Shown here: positions 1 through 11,518 of the stretch, piece by piece
How positions within the stretch are numbered: the first letter of the stretch is position 1
How the letters are laid out: each line of letters opens with the position of its first letter
DNA from: Tuctoria greenei
Lineage: Eukaryota > Streptophyta > Magnoliopsida > Poales > Poaceae
DNA length: 64,000 nucleotides
Direction of reading: 5' to 3'
Assembly: GCA_036927565.1 (NCBI GenBank)
Contig: JAYESD010000001.1
Location: 36,245,146 to 36,309,145 of the forward strand
Notes under the pieces: model-generated
Database searches by the model: none
Told to the model about the DNA's origin: nothing
What the model saw: the letters and a program-made list of their open reading frames with translations, nothing else
Program-made: the position numbers and the translations under genes

Positions 1-2336
1 CAACAAGATGTATGATTAGGTGTACTTTCATATCAAAATAGGATGGTGGGAAACACATCTCAAGCTTGCACATAGTCTCGATAATGTATGTTTTCAGATA
101 GTCTAATTCTTCACGGGCTATTACGTTTTGCGATACTACATTGAAGAAGTAACACAAACGTGTGATGACAACTTTTATATGCTCAGGTTTGATGACTCTT
201 ATTGCAATGGCAAGGAACACTGTCATCATCATGTGACAGTCGTGAGAATTATAACCGACTAAAGACAAGTCTTTCATCGAGACTAATTTGTAGATATTGG
301 ATGAGAAACTCGTGGGCACTTTGATCCCACGCAAGCATTCGCAAATTGCCTTTTTCTCTTCTAGCGTCAAGTTGTAGCTGGCTGGGGGAAGGTAATGCTT
401 CCCGTTCGCCTTTTCTATTGGATGAAGCTCTGGATTCAAATCAAGATTTACTAGGTCCATACGTGAATTTAATCCGTCCTTTGTTTTCCTCGACATGTCC
501 AGCAAGGTCCCAATGATGATGTTAAATACATTCTTTGTAACGTGCATCAAATCAATACTATGGCAAAATTCCAGATTCTTCCAATATGGAAGATACTTGA
601 AAAAAATTGATTGTTTCTTGAAAGCCATGTCAGTTGTATCATTCGAAGATGTACTTTTCTTTCTCTTAATTCCTTTACATTTTTCGCCCTTACCGAAAGC
701 AATATGAATGTTCTTGACCATTTCGAACACAAGTTTTCCACTGTAAGGTTTTGTTGCAGTATCTTTTTCAATTTTGTTATCAAATTGTTGTTTCATCTTC
801 CTATACTTGAGTGTATCTGTCAAGAACCGTTGGTGTCTCATGTACACTGTCTTTCTGAATGAAGTGAGGTATAGAAATCCAGTTCTATCCACGCACCTTA
901 CACAACCTTTCTTTCCTTTCATTTGTCCCGATAATGTAAACAGTCCGGGATAATCATGCACGGTAATGAATATCATTGCCCTTAGCGTGAAATACTCCCA
1001 CTTGTACTCATCCCATGTACGTACCCCTTTATTTCAAAATTTCGCCATATCTTCCATTAAAGGTTCCAAGAACACATCAATTTCGATGACGGGTTGTTTC
1101 GGACCTTGGATAAGAACATATAACAAGATATATTTCCTGTTGTGAGACAACCATGTCGGTAGGTTGTACATTGTTAAGGCCATGGGCCATGTGCTGTGTA
1201 TGCACCTTTTTTCACCAAACGGATTCATTCCGTCTGTACCCAAGGCAAACCTCACATTTCTGATTTCCTTTGTATATTTTGGATACTGAATATCAAAAAT
1301 TTTCCACTGCGTTGCATCACCAGGGTGTCGAATATGTTTTTCACTCTTCTTGCGTTACTCGAAATGCCAACGCATAAGTTCAGCCTCCCTAGGGTTTGAG
1401 AACAAACGCTTCAAGCGATCAATTATTGGAAGGTACCACATCACCAAGGCAGGAATTTATCTCTTATTCTTCCCGTCTGCATCGCCAGAAGTATTGTCAT
1501 CGTCACCAGGACCAATAATAAACTTCTTATTCTTCTAAGAACTTTTCATGTTGGTAACATACTGGTGATTGTAGTCCTTCTTATATCTACTGACACCACA
1601 AATGGGGCATCTAGTTGCGAGCTCATGCTCTTTGCGATACAAAATACAATGGCTCACACAAGCGTGTATTTTTGTCACACCTAGTGCCATCGGGCAAAGA
1701 AGTTTCTTTGCTTTATAAGTGCTTCTGGACAGTTTATTTGGATTTGGAATAATTTCTGCCATAAGATTCAAAAGATCGGAGAAACTATAATTGGACCATT
1801 CGTGCGTAGCTTTCAACTTTAGTTGTTCTAAGACTGCACGCAATGTAGTAAACTCTTTATCACGACCATTTGATTTATCACATAAAAGCCCCGTCGCCGC
1901 ATTCTGCAATGTCTCCATTTTACTTAAACCTTTGCTTGCTCCCATAGAAGTCAATACATATGGTTCAATGTGATGCAACATCTCCTCAAAATCGAACTCA
2001 TCATCATCCTCACCATCTTGATTGTCACTACCATCATCGATATGAACATTATCATGATCTGAACCTCTCTCATCATCTTTATCCACATCATGTGTTAACT
2101 CACCATGCTCTGTCCATATTGTGTAGTTTTTTTTAACCTCTTTTCACCAAATGAAATTGGATTACTATAGTATCCGTCCAAGCAATCTTATTTTCGCAGT
2201 CGATACATGGACATAATATGTCATCTATCTTTTGCAACTTCACATATCTCTTGGATGCTTCAATAAAATTTGCAACATTATGAATGTACATAGGATCGGG
2301 TCTTGGCATGTTATACATCCACGCTCGACGGTCCAT
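1..2336 (-). pseudogene. TNP2-like CACTA transposase, 5' and middle part, runs off the left edge
   Basis: Read on the minus strand, the protein starts at 2336 with MDRRAWMY, as in the transposase-associated domain, followed by a Cys-rich CPCIDCEN motif. A second segment (2086-1535) carries an acidic stretch and a CPICGVSRY zinc-like motif. The core (about 1260-550) has GTDGMNPFG, GPKQP, DVFLEPL and DLMHVTKNVFN, characteristic of the Transposase_21 (TNP2) family. Near the edge SHDCHMMMTVFLAIAI marks the start of the DUF4218-like region. The known role of this family is DNA cleavage and strand transfer at the CACTA ends in the nucleus. An in-frame TAG at about 1535 and a gap between the first two segments (a small intron or a frameshift) indicate a damaged copy. 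The C-terminus is outside the window. Confidence 0.85.
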
Positions 2337-3503
2337 GTTTCAATAATAGAATTTTTGTCAGATTTACAAAATTTGGCCACAAATATTCCCTAAAGGTCTT
2401 TTATAAAATGAATTTATAGTGACATAACAAGACTGTATCATATGAGTGAATACTAGTATAATGTAGGTCTGTTCATTAGGGCGACTAATCGACCCTAGTC
2501 GATGGCTAATCGATGTCCGGTCGTCCTCAAGGTTTTTACGGTAATACCAAGTCGATATAGAGTTGTAGAGAGAGGTGGCAGGTAGGAGAGCGGCATCAAC
2601 GTCAAATAAGACTCTAAGATCGGCGACGAATAGAAAGCGTGGCAGACGCGAGGCGGCGGCGTCGAGCGGAGTCTGGAGGAGACGGGTGACGTCTTGAGGC
2701 GTCGGGCACAAAAAGCGGGGGTGAAGGATTGAAGTCGCGGGGAAAACAGGCCTAGTAGCATGGGCAAGGTCTGGGTGGGATCCGGTCCGTTATATCTTGA
2801 TGTCGGATCCCATCCAACGATGGTAACTAAATGGGTGAGTTATAAAACCATCTCCCTAGAAAGCTAACCCTAATCACTCCTTCAAAATATATGCAAGCAG
2901 GAGGTACGCACACACAAGTAACATATTGAAAAGGAAAACACATAAAACTACAATTACAAGTTCGGGTAAACTTCATGCATCATATTCATGTCACATAATA
3001 GGTACAAACTACAATAAGCTTATTACAATATAGTCCATACATCAATATCTAAAAGACCAAACTAGTGGAACACACAAAAAGGACACAATCCATATAGTCC
3101 ATACATCAATATACCAGAACACAATCCATACAGTCCTTACACATGCAAAAGGACACAATCCATATACCAGAACACATAAAACTAGCAGCTTATCAGCTAA
3201 TGAAAATATACAAAGAAAAAGTAAGGAAACTACTTTTACCTTGCAGAGGCGTCAGCACGGTGGGGAGGCGTCAGCATGGTGGGCCGACTGGGTGAAGACG
3301 TGGAGTTGCCAGGCTGAGCGGCGGCGCGGCAGTGCGGGCTGGGCGCTGGAGCGGCGGTGCGGCAGTACGGGCTGGGCGGCGGCGCGGCGCAGGGAAAATT
3401 TGGCAGCCTTGCGGTGTCGATATAATTTCTCCAGGATTACGTTTTGACTGTGGTGAGGGGTCTTTATATAGGCGTTCGTTTTTCACAGGTGGTTTTTAAC
3501 TTT
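2337..3503 (-). promoter_or_regulatory. Promoter, GC-rich leader exon and leader intron of the CACTA transposase
   Basis: On the minus strand a TATA motif (CTATATAAAG, about 3466-3475) is followed by a GC-rich stretch (about 3440 down to 3240) that ends CTCTGCAAG and then GTAAAAG, a good splice donor at 3239. I read this as a noncoding first exon, with a leader intron running to just before the ATG at 2336. Within that intron, 2465-2790 is much richer in G+C than its surroundings and open in two minus-strand frames, without a domain I recognise. It may be a captured gene piece or a nested small transposon. The role is inferred from position; no transcript can be seen. Confidence 0.5.
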
Positions 3504-5165
3504 TTCTCAGGCGGTTGGTGCTTAATAACGCCCTGAGAAAATGATTATCTCAGACGGGTTTTACTTACCAACCGCCTGAGATAATGCTCGAGCCTCATCA
3601 GTTTCCTTTTCCCTTGCTTCTTTTTTATTTATATTCCAGTATAAATACTAAAACATGTATAGATTCTGCAAATTGATTCCAAATTCGATGATTCTTTCTT
3701 CTATAATTTTCAAAAATTAACATCTACCACCTAAACTAAATATTTTAAAACTTGTATAGCTAACATTGTGATGTTTTGGTAAATATCAAATTAATTTCTA
3801 CTCACATATTATTCACATTTGTGTATCGCCTGAAAAAGGATCCTTCACTGAAATTTGTTTGTATGAACATATTTGTATTATTTATACAAGTATGAATTTT
3901 GTTATTTTTTTAAAGCATTCCAACATGTCAAAATTCAAATTATCCATCATCCTAACTCAATACTCATATACATATGAGGCATTCATCAAATTATGAACAC
4001 ACATTGATTCAAAATATTTTTAAAAAAAATCTGAAAAATACATAGAGGTTGGTATGATGAATAAAAATGTACATTGAAAAAATAAATGAAAAAACCATTA
4101 TATTCATCAAGATAAAAAAATGAAAAATAGCAATTGTTATATGTTTTTTATGTTCTGACCAATTTCAAAGGATTTATGAAGTGAAAATTAATGGTAACCT
4201 TTACTAATCAATAATATTACAAAAAAGTGGAATTTTTCCTTTTTAAGGGCCCCACATTTAATCAAGAATATTAATTAAGAAGAAGTAAAGATCTTCTCAG
4301 GTGGTTCATACTTAATAACCGCCTGAGAATGATTATCTTAGGCGGGTTTTACTTACCAACCGCCGGAGATAATGCCCGAGCCTGTTCTTCAGTTTCCTTT
4401 CCCTTGCTTCTTTTTTATTTAGATTCCAATATAAATACTCAAACATGTATAGATTCTGCAAATTGAGTCCAAATTCGATGATTCTTTCTTCTATAATTTT
4501 CGAAAATTAACATCTACCACCTGAACTAAATATTTTAAAACTTGTATAGCTGACATTATAATGTTTTGGTAAATATCAAATTAATTTATACTCACATATT
4601 ATTCACATTTGTGTATCTCTTAAAAAAAAGGACCCTTCACTGAAATTTGTTTGTTTGAATATATTTGTATTATTTATACATGTATGAGTTTTGTTAATTT
4701 TTTAAAGCATTCCAACATATCGAAATTCAAATTATCCATCATCCTAACTAAATGCTCATATACATATGAGGCATTCATCAAATTATGAACACACATTGAT
4801 TCAAAAAAATTAAAAAAAAAATCTGAAAAAATACATAGAGGTTGGTATGATAAATAAAAATGTCCATTGAAAAAATAAATGAAAAATAATTATATTCATC
4901 AAGATAGAAAAAATGAAAAATAGCAATTGTTATATGTTTTTTATGTTCTGATCAATTTCAAAGGATTTATGTAGTGAAATTTAATGGTAACCTTTACTAA
5001 TCAATAATACTACAAGAAAGTGGAATTTTGCCTTTTTAAGGGCCCCACATTTAATCAAGAATATTAATTAAGACGAAGTAAAGATCTTCTCAGGCGGTTA
5101 ATACTTAATAACCGCCTGAGAAGAGTATTATCTCAGGCTGGTTTTACTTACCAACCGCTAGATAA
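3504..5165. repeat. Tandem array of about 790-bp units with GGCGGTT stem-loops
   Basis: Two nearly complete units and the start of a third follow each other. The shared TTCTCAGG start lies at 3504, 4294 and 5087, a period of 790-793 bp. Each unit opens with an imperfect palindrome in which TCTCAGGCGGTT is answered by AACCGCCTGAGA across a short ACTTAATA loop, then TTACTTACCAACCGCC. The rest of the unit is AT-rich and noncoding. The GGCGGTT core resembles that of the subterminal repeats at the element's right end (TATCACAGGCGGTT). The array lies between the two divergent genes. No coding sequence is seen here. Confidence 0.8.
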
Positions 5166-6214
5166 TTTCTGAATTTGAACAGCCATAATTCTTAAATTAG
5201 AAAAGCATCCTATGCATATCTATACATGTCTGGAAAGCTTAAAGAGTCCTCTATCAATTTCCTATTCAACTCTAAGGCTAAAACTTGCAATAACCAGGTA
5301 AAAATCGAAGTACGTTTAAGGTGTCGTAACAATCCATAATCTGGACAGTTATGTATTCAGTTGCTGTTTGGATCGTAATTTCTAGTAGGATCATCAAAAG
5401 ACTTCATAATTTACATTTATGGAATCCTGAGGATGTGTGTAACAAGTTTGCAATATATTGTTTCTGCAAATATCAAGTTCTCTATTTGAAAATTATGGAC
5501 AAATGGGTGTTTGGTTTATATACTAAGGTTGCCATAATTTGCCACAAATTTTTGTCTAACTTGACTAAGGTTAGGTGCTCAAATTTTCAGCCACAACTTG
5601 GCAAGCCTAAGGGAATTTCGCCACACTTTCTTGAGACCATGACATGTGGGACCCAATTAGGTGGCAAGGAATGTTGCCACAATTGTGGCTATGAACCAAA
5701 CACATGACTAAGGTGGTCAAACTTGACTAACTTTAGGTGTGGCAAAGTGTGACAAATTGTGGCTCCAAACCAAACATCCCCAAAATCAGCAACATACAAA
5801 AGAACCTCTGCCAAATTTCAGTTAAAAATCTGAGAACTTGGTGGTAACATGAGTGGATAATAGCATTTGTACTAAAAATAAAGTGTAGCCGCCCCGTACT
5901 TCATCTCATAGGGTTGTGCTCCTTCGAGATTGGTGTCGCTATCCTTTTGCCAAATATCTCTTGTGCTCAGAACACAGATACAAGTAACTGCCTATTTAGA
6001 ATAAGAAGATAAAATTGCCATTGTTGGTGAGCAACTTTAACATGCTTGTCACCCTCGCAATGTATAGGAACCTTTTGGTCAGTCGCCTTAAACCCTAGAA
6101 TGCCTTATCAAATCCTAGAATGCTTCCATCTTCTTCTTCATGCAACACTTCATGTAGAGTCAATATGCCATTTATTATATTTTTTCTTATTAGTTCTAGC
6201 ATGGAAAGTCCTTA
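5166..6214. other. Noncoding spacer upstream of the second CACTA gene
   Basis: This AT-rich stretch holds a MITE-like insertion (listed separately) and otherwise nothing I can name. It separates the 790-bp array from the first recognisable exon of the plus-strand gene and presumably contains that gene's promoter. No clear TATA motif or start codon with good context could be singled out. Confidence 0.4.
5505..5780. mobile_element. MITE-like inverted-repeat element, about 276 bp
   Basis: The left end GGGTGTTTGGTTT (from 5505) is matched in inverse at the right end (AAACCAAACATCCC, ending at 5780). Inside, GCCATAATTTGCCACA and the opposite-strand GCCACAATTTGTCACA continue the pairing, so much of the element can fold back on itself. 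It has no coding capacity. The target duplication is unclear, so I cannot choose between the Tourist (PIF/Harbinger) and hAT types; the end sequence is more like Tourist. Confidence 0.5.
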
Positions 6215-9200
6215 GAAGACTGGTGCTGGTAGTAACAATAAAGAAGACAATATGGAGTTTGCTGACTCTAGCAGTTCAGGCTCCTTTCACAAACCATCAG
6301 ATCCTTTTCCTAATATAAAAATTAAAAAGACATCAGAGGATCTCGACCCGGGATATGATCCTACCGACGAGGTATGGATCACGAATCTTAACTTCAGCAG
6401 TTCAAGTTAATGTTGGTTGTCAAGTATATGAAGTCTTATAATTCTTTTCTATCAAGATTAATCGCGAAGACAACGAGGTGACTTTGGCTCCTAAAATTGC
6501 AGAAGGTTCTCCAATGGATGGATCCTCAGCTTCACTCAAGCGGAAACGAGGGCAACAAGGTCCCAATAAGGGTCCATTGGACCGCATCATGTACATAACA
6601 AGGGTCGGTCCTGGTGGGCTTCCCCAAGAACCACTAGATTCAATTACCAAGTACCTTAATGCATGCGATTTTCTTGTTAGGGAGCTCGTGCCGATCACAA
6701 CCGATAATTGGAGGAAATTACTCGAGCAGACCAAGAATGAGTTGTGGGAAAGAATAAAGAAACAATTCAAGTTCTCGAAAGGCACAAAAGAAGCTGTAAA
6801 GAAAGCAACATTGGTCTCTTGCGGCAAGAAGTTTCATGGCTCAAAGAGTGAAATGAATGCTTATGTTAAGACTGATAAGGTCCCTAGACCGAGGAAGATG
6901 GGAAAAATCACACAAGCTCAGTGGCAAGAGTTTGTTTGTCAAAAGACCACACCTGATGCTAAAGCTCTAAGTGCAACTAGGTCAGAGCTTGCAAAAAAGA
7001 ACAAATACCATCATCGCTTGGGGTCTGCCGGATATGCCCCAAAGTTCAGAAATGGAATTATTAGACGAAATTACCAGTAAGGGCAATCCTCACCCATTAG
7101 AAGGCTGTGATGAGAGAACTCAGCGGTGGGTCTTTGCTCAGTCCGGTTTGACCAGCGAGGGCAAACTTAAAAAGCCCGACTCTGTGAATGAAGTCGAGGA
7201 TAAAATGAAAGAAGTAATTGAAAAGCAACAGAAGGGTCTCTTCAAGCCAAAGAGGGAGAATGACCAACTTACTGCTACCTTAGGAAACCCTGAACATAGC
7301 GGACGAGTTCGAGTAGTCTCTTCTCAAATGTCTTGGCTAGATGGTTTCCCTAAAGATAAAGACACATATAGAAGATGTGAGAAGTTTAAGAAAACACTTG
7401 ATGAAACGATTGCTCAAAAGGTCAAAGAACATATGCAAGAAATAATGGAACAACTTAGACAATCGGGGCAATTAGTGGTACCGAGTACAACGATGGTTCC
7501 GGTGCCAAAGGAGCAATTAGTATCTCCAACGACCTACCCTAGCAGCGTTGGTTCTGTGCCAGGCTCAGGGTCAACCCATAAGTTCCTTGTCAATGATATA
7601 AACGACAAATCCTGTAGTCTTCTAGTCCCGATCGGCAGAGCAGGGAACAAAACCAAAAAGGTTGCCACTACTATGGCAAAGCCTAATCGTGACTTCAACG
7701 GTAATCCACTTCCATTGTATTATGCTGTGGTGCAAGTTCTTCAGATCATTGTTAATGAATACGAAGATTATGAAATAGACCAAGTCACACCTGAGGGGAT
7801 CGCGACTCTGGGCAGGCTGTCAACCAATTAATCCTTTGGCACGACGCGATATCGTATTGGACGATGAGCCAATTTCTAGCCCCGTCACATCTCAAAATAT
7901 TGCAACCCCATATTCTAAGCCGAAAGTCTAGGAAGATCCACTCCCAATCCAGGAAGATCGACTCCCCCCTATGTCTCAGCAAAGATGATAGTAACCTTGC
8001 TCGTAAAGATATCCAAGAGCAACAAGTTGGACAACAGCTTCAAGCAGTACCAGAGCAAGCTGTTGCTAGTAAAGAGCAACCAGTTGAGTAACAACTTGAA
8101 GTAGTACTAGAGCCAGCTGCTGGGAGTAAAGAGCAATCAGTTGAACAACAGGTTCAATGACAAGCCAGTGTCCAACTTCCGACGACTACTCCTCGATCAT
8201 CAGTGTCTATCAAAGTTAGCCCATACGAAATTAAGAAACCTTCATCAGAAGTGTCAAAGTATTTGGAAACTATGAAGGAAAATATTAGAAAATCGAGTGC
8301 ATCTCGTTCTTCTCATGAGCCAGCATTAGGAGATATCGAGGAGTGGGAAGAAGACGGTGTCATGTATATTCGACGGACGGCTTTAGTTAAACTAGGAGTT
8401 CCAATATACAAGCTTGAGGATGTTCCTCCTGAATTTAAGAATGGGAAGCCGTTAATGACATCCGTACAACTTAGCAAACAACCCGCCACGCTCAAAAAAA
8501 TGCATGAGTGGTACATCCTTGCCAGCACAAAATATGAGATTGATTGCGTCACATTTTGTATTCCAAAAGAAGCACTCTAGAGCACTGGAGAAGATAGACG
8601 AGTCATTTTATTTGAAGAGATGCATCCCCTTTTCCATCGGGGCATGCTCGAAATCAACCTGCTGCTCGTCTGGTGCTTGTAAGTGCCTCTAATATTTTGC
8701 ATTTTCTTTTCTTACTACACACATACACATTTCATGAGATTATAACAATTCTGGACTTGGATGCAATACATGGATAATGAAAAGATGGAACGCAAGAAAG
8801 GTATCCTTGACCCTACACGAATTCCAAAGACGCTATTCGGCATTAAGGCGGATCGAGACTCAGCAAAGTTCAAGCACATGAAAAAAAAGATTTTGAAAAA
8901 TCAATCGCAAAACTTAAGAAGGATAGAAGGACAGAAGTTGCATCTTACATAGAACATGCGATGCTTAACTTTGTCAGAGACAGCAAGGACCTCGTAAAAG
9001 CTCCCTACCACTTCGAGTAAGTTCGACACATGACATTGAAATAGCAATTATTGGTAATTGTTAACACGTGTGTTTGTATGTTTGCAGTAATCACTACATA
9101 ATGATCTTCATCAAGCCAACGCAGGGAATGTCAACAGTCTTGGACTTAGCCAATTTCCAATCAGATCGTTACAAAGATTTCCTTTCCATTTTGAAACTGT

Positions 9201-9916
9201 ACGTTTATTCAATAATTTTAATTTACACACATTTAGAATGTGTTGACAAGTTTTATATGACATTTCTTGTATTACAGCGCTTGGTGGTTTTACATGGAAC
9301 AGCTTAGCGGCCAGAGACCTCCTAATACTAATGCAATGGACATTAAAATGTATTATGCTTGTCCGAAGCAGTCTGCTGGGAGTGTCTTATGCGGGTATTA
9401 GGTATGCGAGCATCTTCGGACCACCAGCAAATATAGAGTGAATCGTGAGGATATAAGTTATCCTTAATGTCGATATCTTATTTTCTTACTTTTGAGTTTC
9501 ATTTTCATTGTAACTAGCATAGTTTAAAACTTATATTCTCTGCTGTTCAATATTATCAGAAAAATTATTTTTATATTTTGATTCCAACTTCAAAATTCAA
9601 TTGCTCATAGTACAACTGCTCCAAAAATACCAAATAAATTCCCGTATACTCTCACTTTGATCTATACTTTGAGATTGTTCAAACCAACACATTCTAAACC
9701 TTGTTATGTGTTTCATTGCAGCACCAGAAGAATGCGAACGAAGAATGGCCAGTTTGTAGAAGTATTCCTGGTGGAGGAGCCGACAAGATTGCTGCTGAAC
9801 TCTATCAATTCATTCGTCGCGACATTTTGCACGAAAGAGGGCAGTTCTTTGATGAGAATTGTGCAATAGCTGATGTTACAGAACTTTTTGACTCTGCCAA
9901 TAGAAACAGTTTTTAG
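6215..9916 (+). pseudogene. CACTA second gene: Transposase_24-like, DUF8039-like and Ulp1 protease-like domains
   Basis: Exons can be followed on the plus strand. A first segment (about 6215-6371) ends DPTDE at a GT donor. A long part (about 6475-7080, then a frameshift to the frame of 6971-7831) has NWRKLLEQTKNELWERIKK and ENDQLTATLGNPEH, typical of the Ptta/En/Spm Transposase_24 family, then CSLLVPIGR as in DUF8039. 8203-8680 leads into a C-terminal Ulp1-like peptidase split by introns 9017-9087 and 9199-9277. The catalytic His (NHY, codon 9092-9094), Asp (VLDL, 9143-9145) and Cys (VLCGY, 9390-9392) are all present, but a TAG at 9399-9401 follows the Cys. The last exon (9722-9916) has ERGQFFDEN. 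The usual inference is end-binding plus a SUMO-protease-like activity of unknown role. The copy has several stops. Confidence 0.75.
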
Positions 9917-10097
9917 TGAAAACTTGTAAACTATGAGATGAATTGTATGTGTAACTTGTACATATGTATATTATTTTAGTGAAATTAACTTCTGTGAGAT
10001 GACTTCTGTGAAGATATTGTTGACTTCTATTATGTGATTATATTGAATTGACCTGAAAATTAGAAATAACAATAGCTAGTACTGTATAGATTATACC

Positions 10098-10562
10098 TTA
10101 TCACAGGTGGTTATTTACCAACGGCTAGACCTGCCCGTGAAAAACAATTATCACAGGCGGCTAGATATAGGTAAATAACCATTTGTGATAACCTAATTAT
10201 CACATGCGGTTACTGTTATGGTAGAAACTGGCTGCGATAAACTGTCTTCACAAGCGGCTTGATGTAGGTCAAGATCCGCCTGTGATAACACTATTATCAC
10301 AGACGGTTATATATGCTGCACGACCCGCCTATGATAATTGTATTATCACAGGCGGTTATATATGTTGCACGACCCGCCTATGATAACCACAGGTGGCTAG
10401 CCTATGTAAAGAACCTCCTATGATAATCTGTCTTCACAGGCGGTTTCACTTCTCCGCCTGTAAAATTGCGGATTATCACAGGCTCTTCGTTTCAGGCGGT
10501 TTTAAAAACCGCCTGTGATAATAGGTTTGGAGCCGCCTGCGATGAGGCTTATTGTAGTAGTG
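10098..10562. repeat. CACTA right terminus with subterminal repeats
   Basis: At least nine copies of a motif close to TATCACAGGCGGTT occur here, some inverted (AACCGCCTGTGATAA), at irregular spacing of about 40-60 bp. They end in the terminal TAGTG at 10558-10562. In En/Spm such motifs are bound by the TNPA protein and are needed to bring the ends together. Here that role is inferred by analogy. Confidence 0.8.
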
Positions 10563-10789
10563 AGCTAGCAAATGGGAGACGTGTATGTTTACCCAACTGG
10601 AAAGTACGACACAACTTAGACTCAGTTGTATTATAGTCAATGGGAGAAGAAGGCTGTAATTTATGTAGGACGGCACAACCGGGATGTCCGAGGTCCTGGT
10701 GCTAGGTGGAGGCTGTGGCGAGGCCGGACTTATCCCACACGGGCCCAGAGTCGAACGTTGATGTAGATGGGGCAGGGTTCGGTCCATGC
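10563..10789. other. Short flank of the CACTA element, no gene seen
   Basis: This follows the CACTA end and leads into a Copia gag scrap. It holds no open frame with a domain I recognise and no obvious terminal repeats. Confidence 0.3.
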
Positions 10790-10954
10790 TATGTGGAGGT
10801 GAGAGGACACCCCAAATTTCTCACACATGGTTTTGTAGAAAGATGACCATTTGGAATAATTGGGGTTCTTCATCTCAAGAACCACAGGAACATGAGAGCG
10901 GACTGCAACAGTGGAGTAAGGGTTGATGAACACGGCATCTGTTGTGGTCGACAT
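10790..10954 (-). pseudogene. Copia gag N-terminal fragment
   Basis: On the minus strand a Met at 10954 opens a Ser/Thr-rich start followed by RSHVPVVLEMKNPNYSKW and FYKTMCEKFGVSSHL. This is the typical N-terminus of plant Copia gag polyproteins (the DUF4219/UBN2 region). The reading frame leaves the family pattern after about 55 residues. No LTR, primer site or pol is seen next to it, so this is an isolated scrap. Confidence 0.6.
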
Positions 10955-11518
10955 GGCGACCTGGGCAGGCGATGCAGGGGGGGGGAGCAGCAGTGGTGGC
11001 AGCACGGAGAGGATGCGGCGGTGGTGGCTGAAGGCTGTGGAAAAAAAGGAGGGGATTAGTTGTTGCTCTGTACCATGTAGAAAGATGGAATGGGCAAAAG
11101 ACCACACCGGCAATATCCTTGGGCACCAGCATATATTGAGGGCAGAGGCACAAATATAGGAGGTGTAGTAATGCACTGTAGGCTAAAAAAGGGAGGTGAT
11201 AAGCACCACTAGTGACCTACCATATATAGGAAAAGTTCTACTATAATTACATGATATGTACATATCTTAACTGTTAACTTGGTGTTCTCTGGAAGATTGG
11301 AAATCACAATTTTTCTTGGTTGGGATTTTTTGACGCCTGTTGATGGTGGTAGTTGCTGATGCCTAATTCAATTCCCTTATGGGTGATTGATTCTCAACCA
11401 CTTGGGTGCTTGGACTTTTTTCTAATTGGCATTTGCTATGTTCATCACTTCATAGTTCTAATCTGCTATTGGAATTTCTCAATTTGCCTTTCTTCTGATT
11501 TGTCAATTACCACTGGAT
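10955..11518. other. Spacer between the Copia gag scrap and LINE ORF1
   Basis: A G-rich stretch at about 10970-11000 is followed by ordinary AT-rich sequence. The last 200 bp before 11519 could be the 5' untranslated region of the LINE whose ORF1 follows. No other feature can be supported. Confidence 0.3.

Larger units (their letters stand above)
1..10562. mobile_element. CACTA (En/Spm) DNA transposon, right part; left end outside window
   Basis: The right terminus is visible: 10558-10562 reads TAGTG, so the minus strand begins CACTACTACAATAAGCCTC. It is followed by agc (10563-10565), the likely 3-bp target duplication, which cannot be matched because the left end lies outside the window. 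Just inside the end are many copies of a TATCACAGGCGGTT-type motif in both orientations, the usual subterminal repeats bound by the TNPA-type protein of this superfamily. Inside lie a TNP2-like transposase on the minus strand and a Transposase_24/Ulp1-type gene on the plus strand, so the two genes diverge from a promoter and repeat block at about 3.2-5.2 kb. Both genes have stops, so the copy is probably not autonomous now. Confidence 0.85.

Noticed and set aside
5351..5707. 118-residue plus-strand ORF
   Set aside because: Spans the MITE-like element and AT-rich spacer, has no domain, and is not linked to the CACTA exons.
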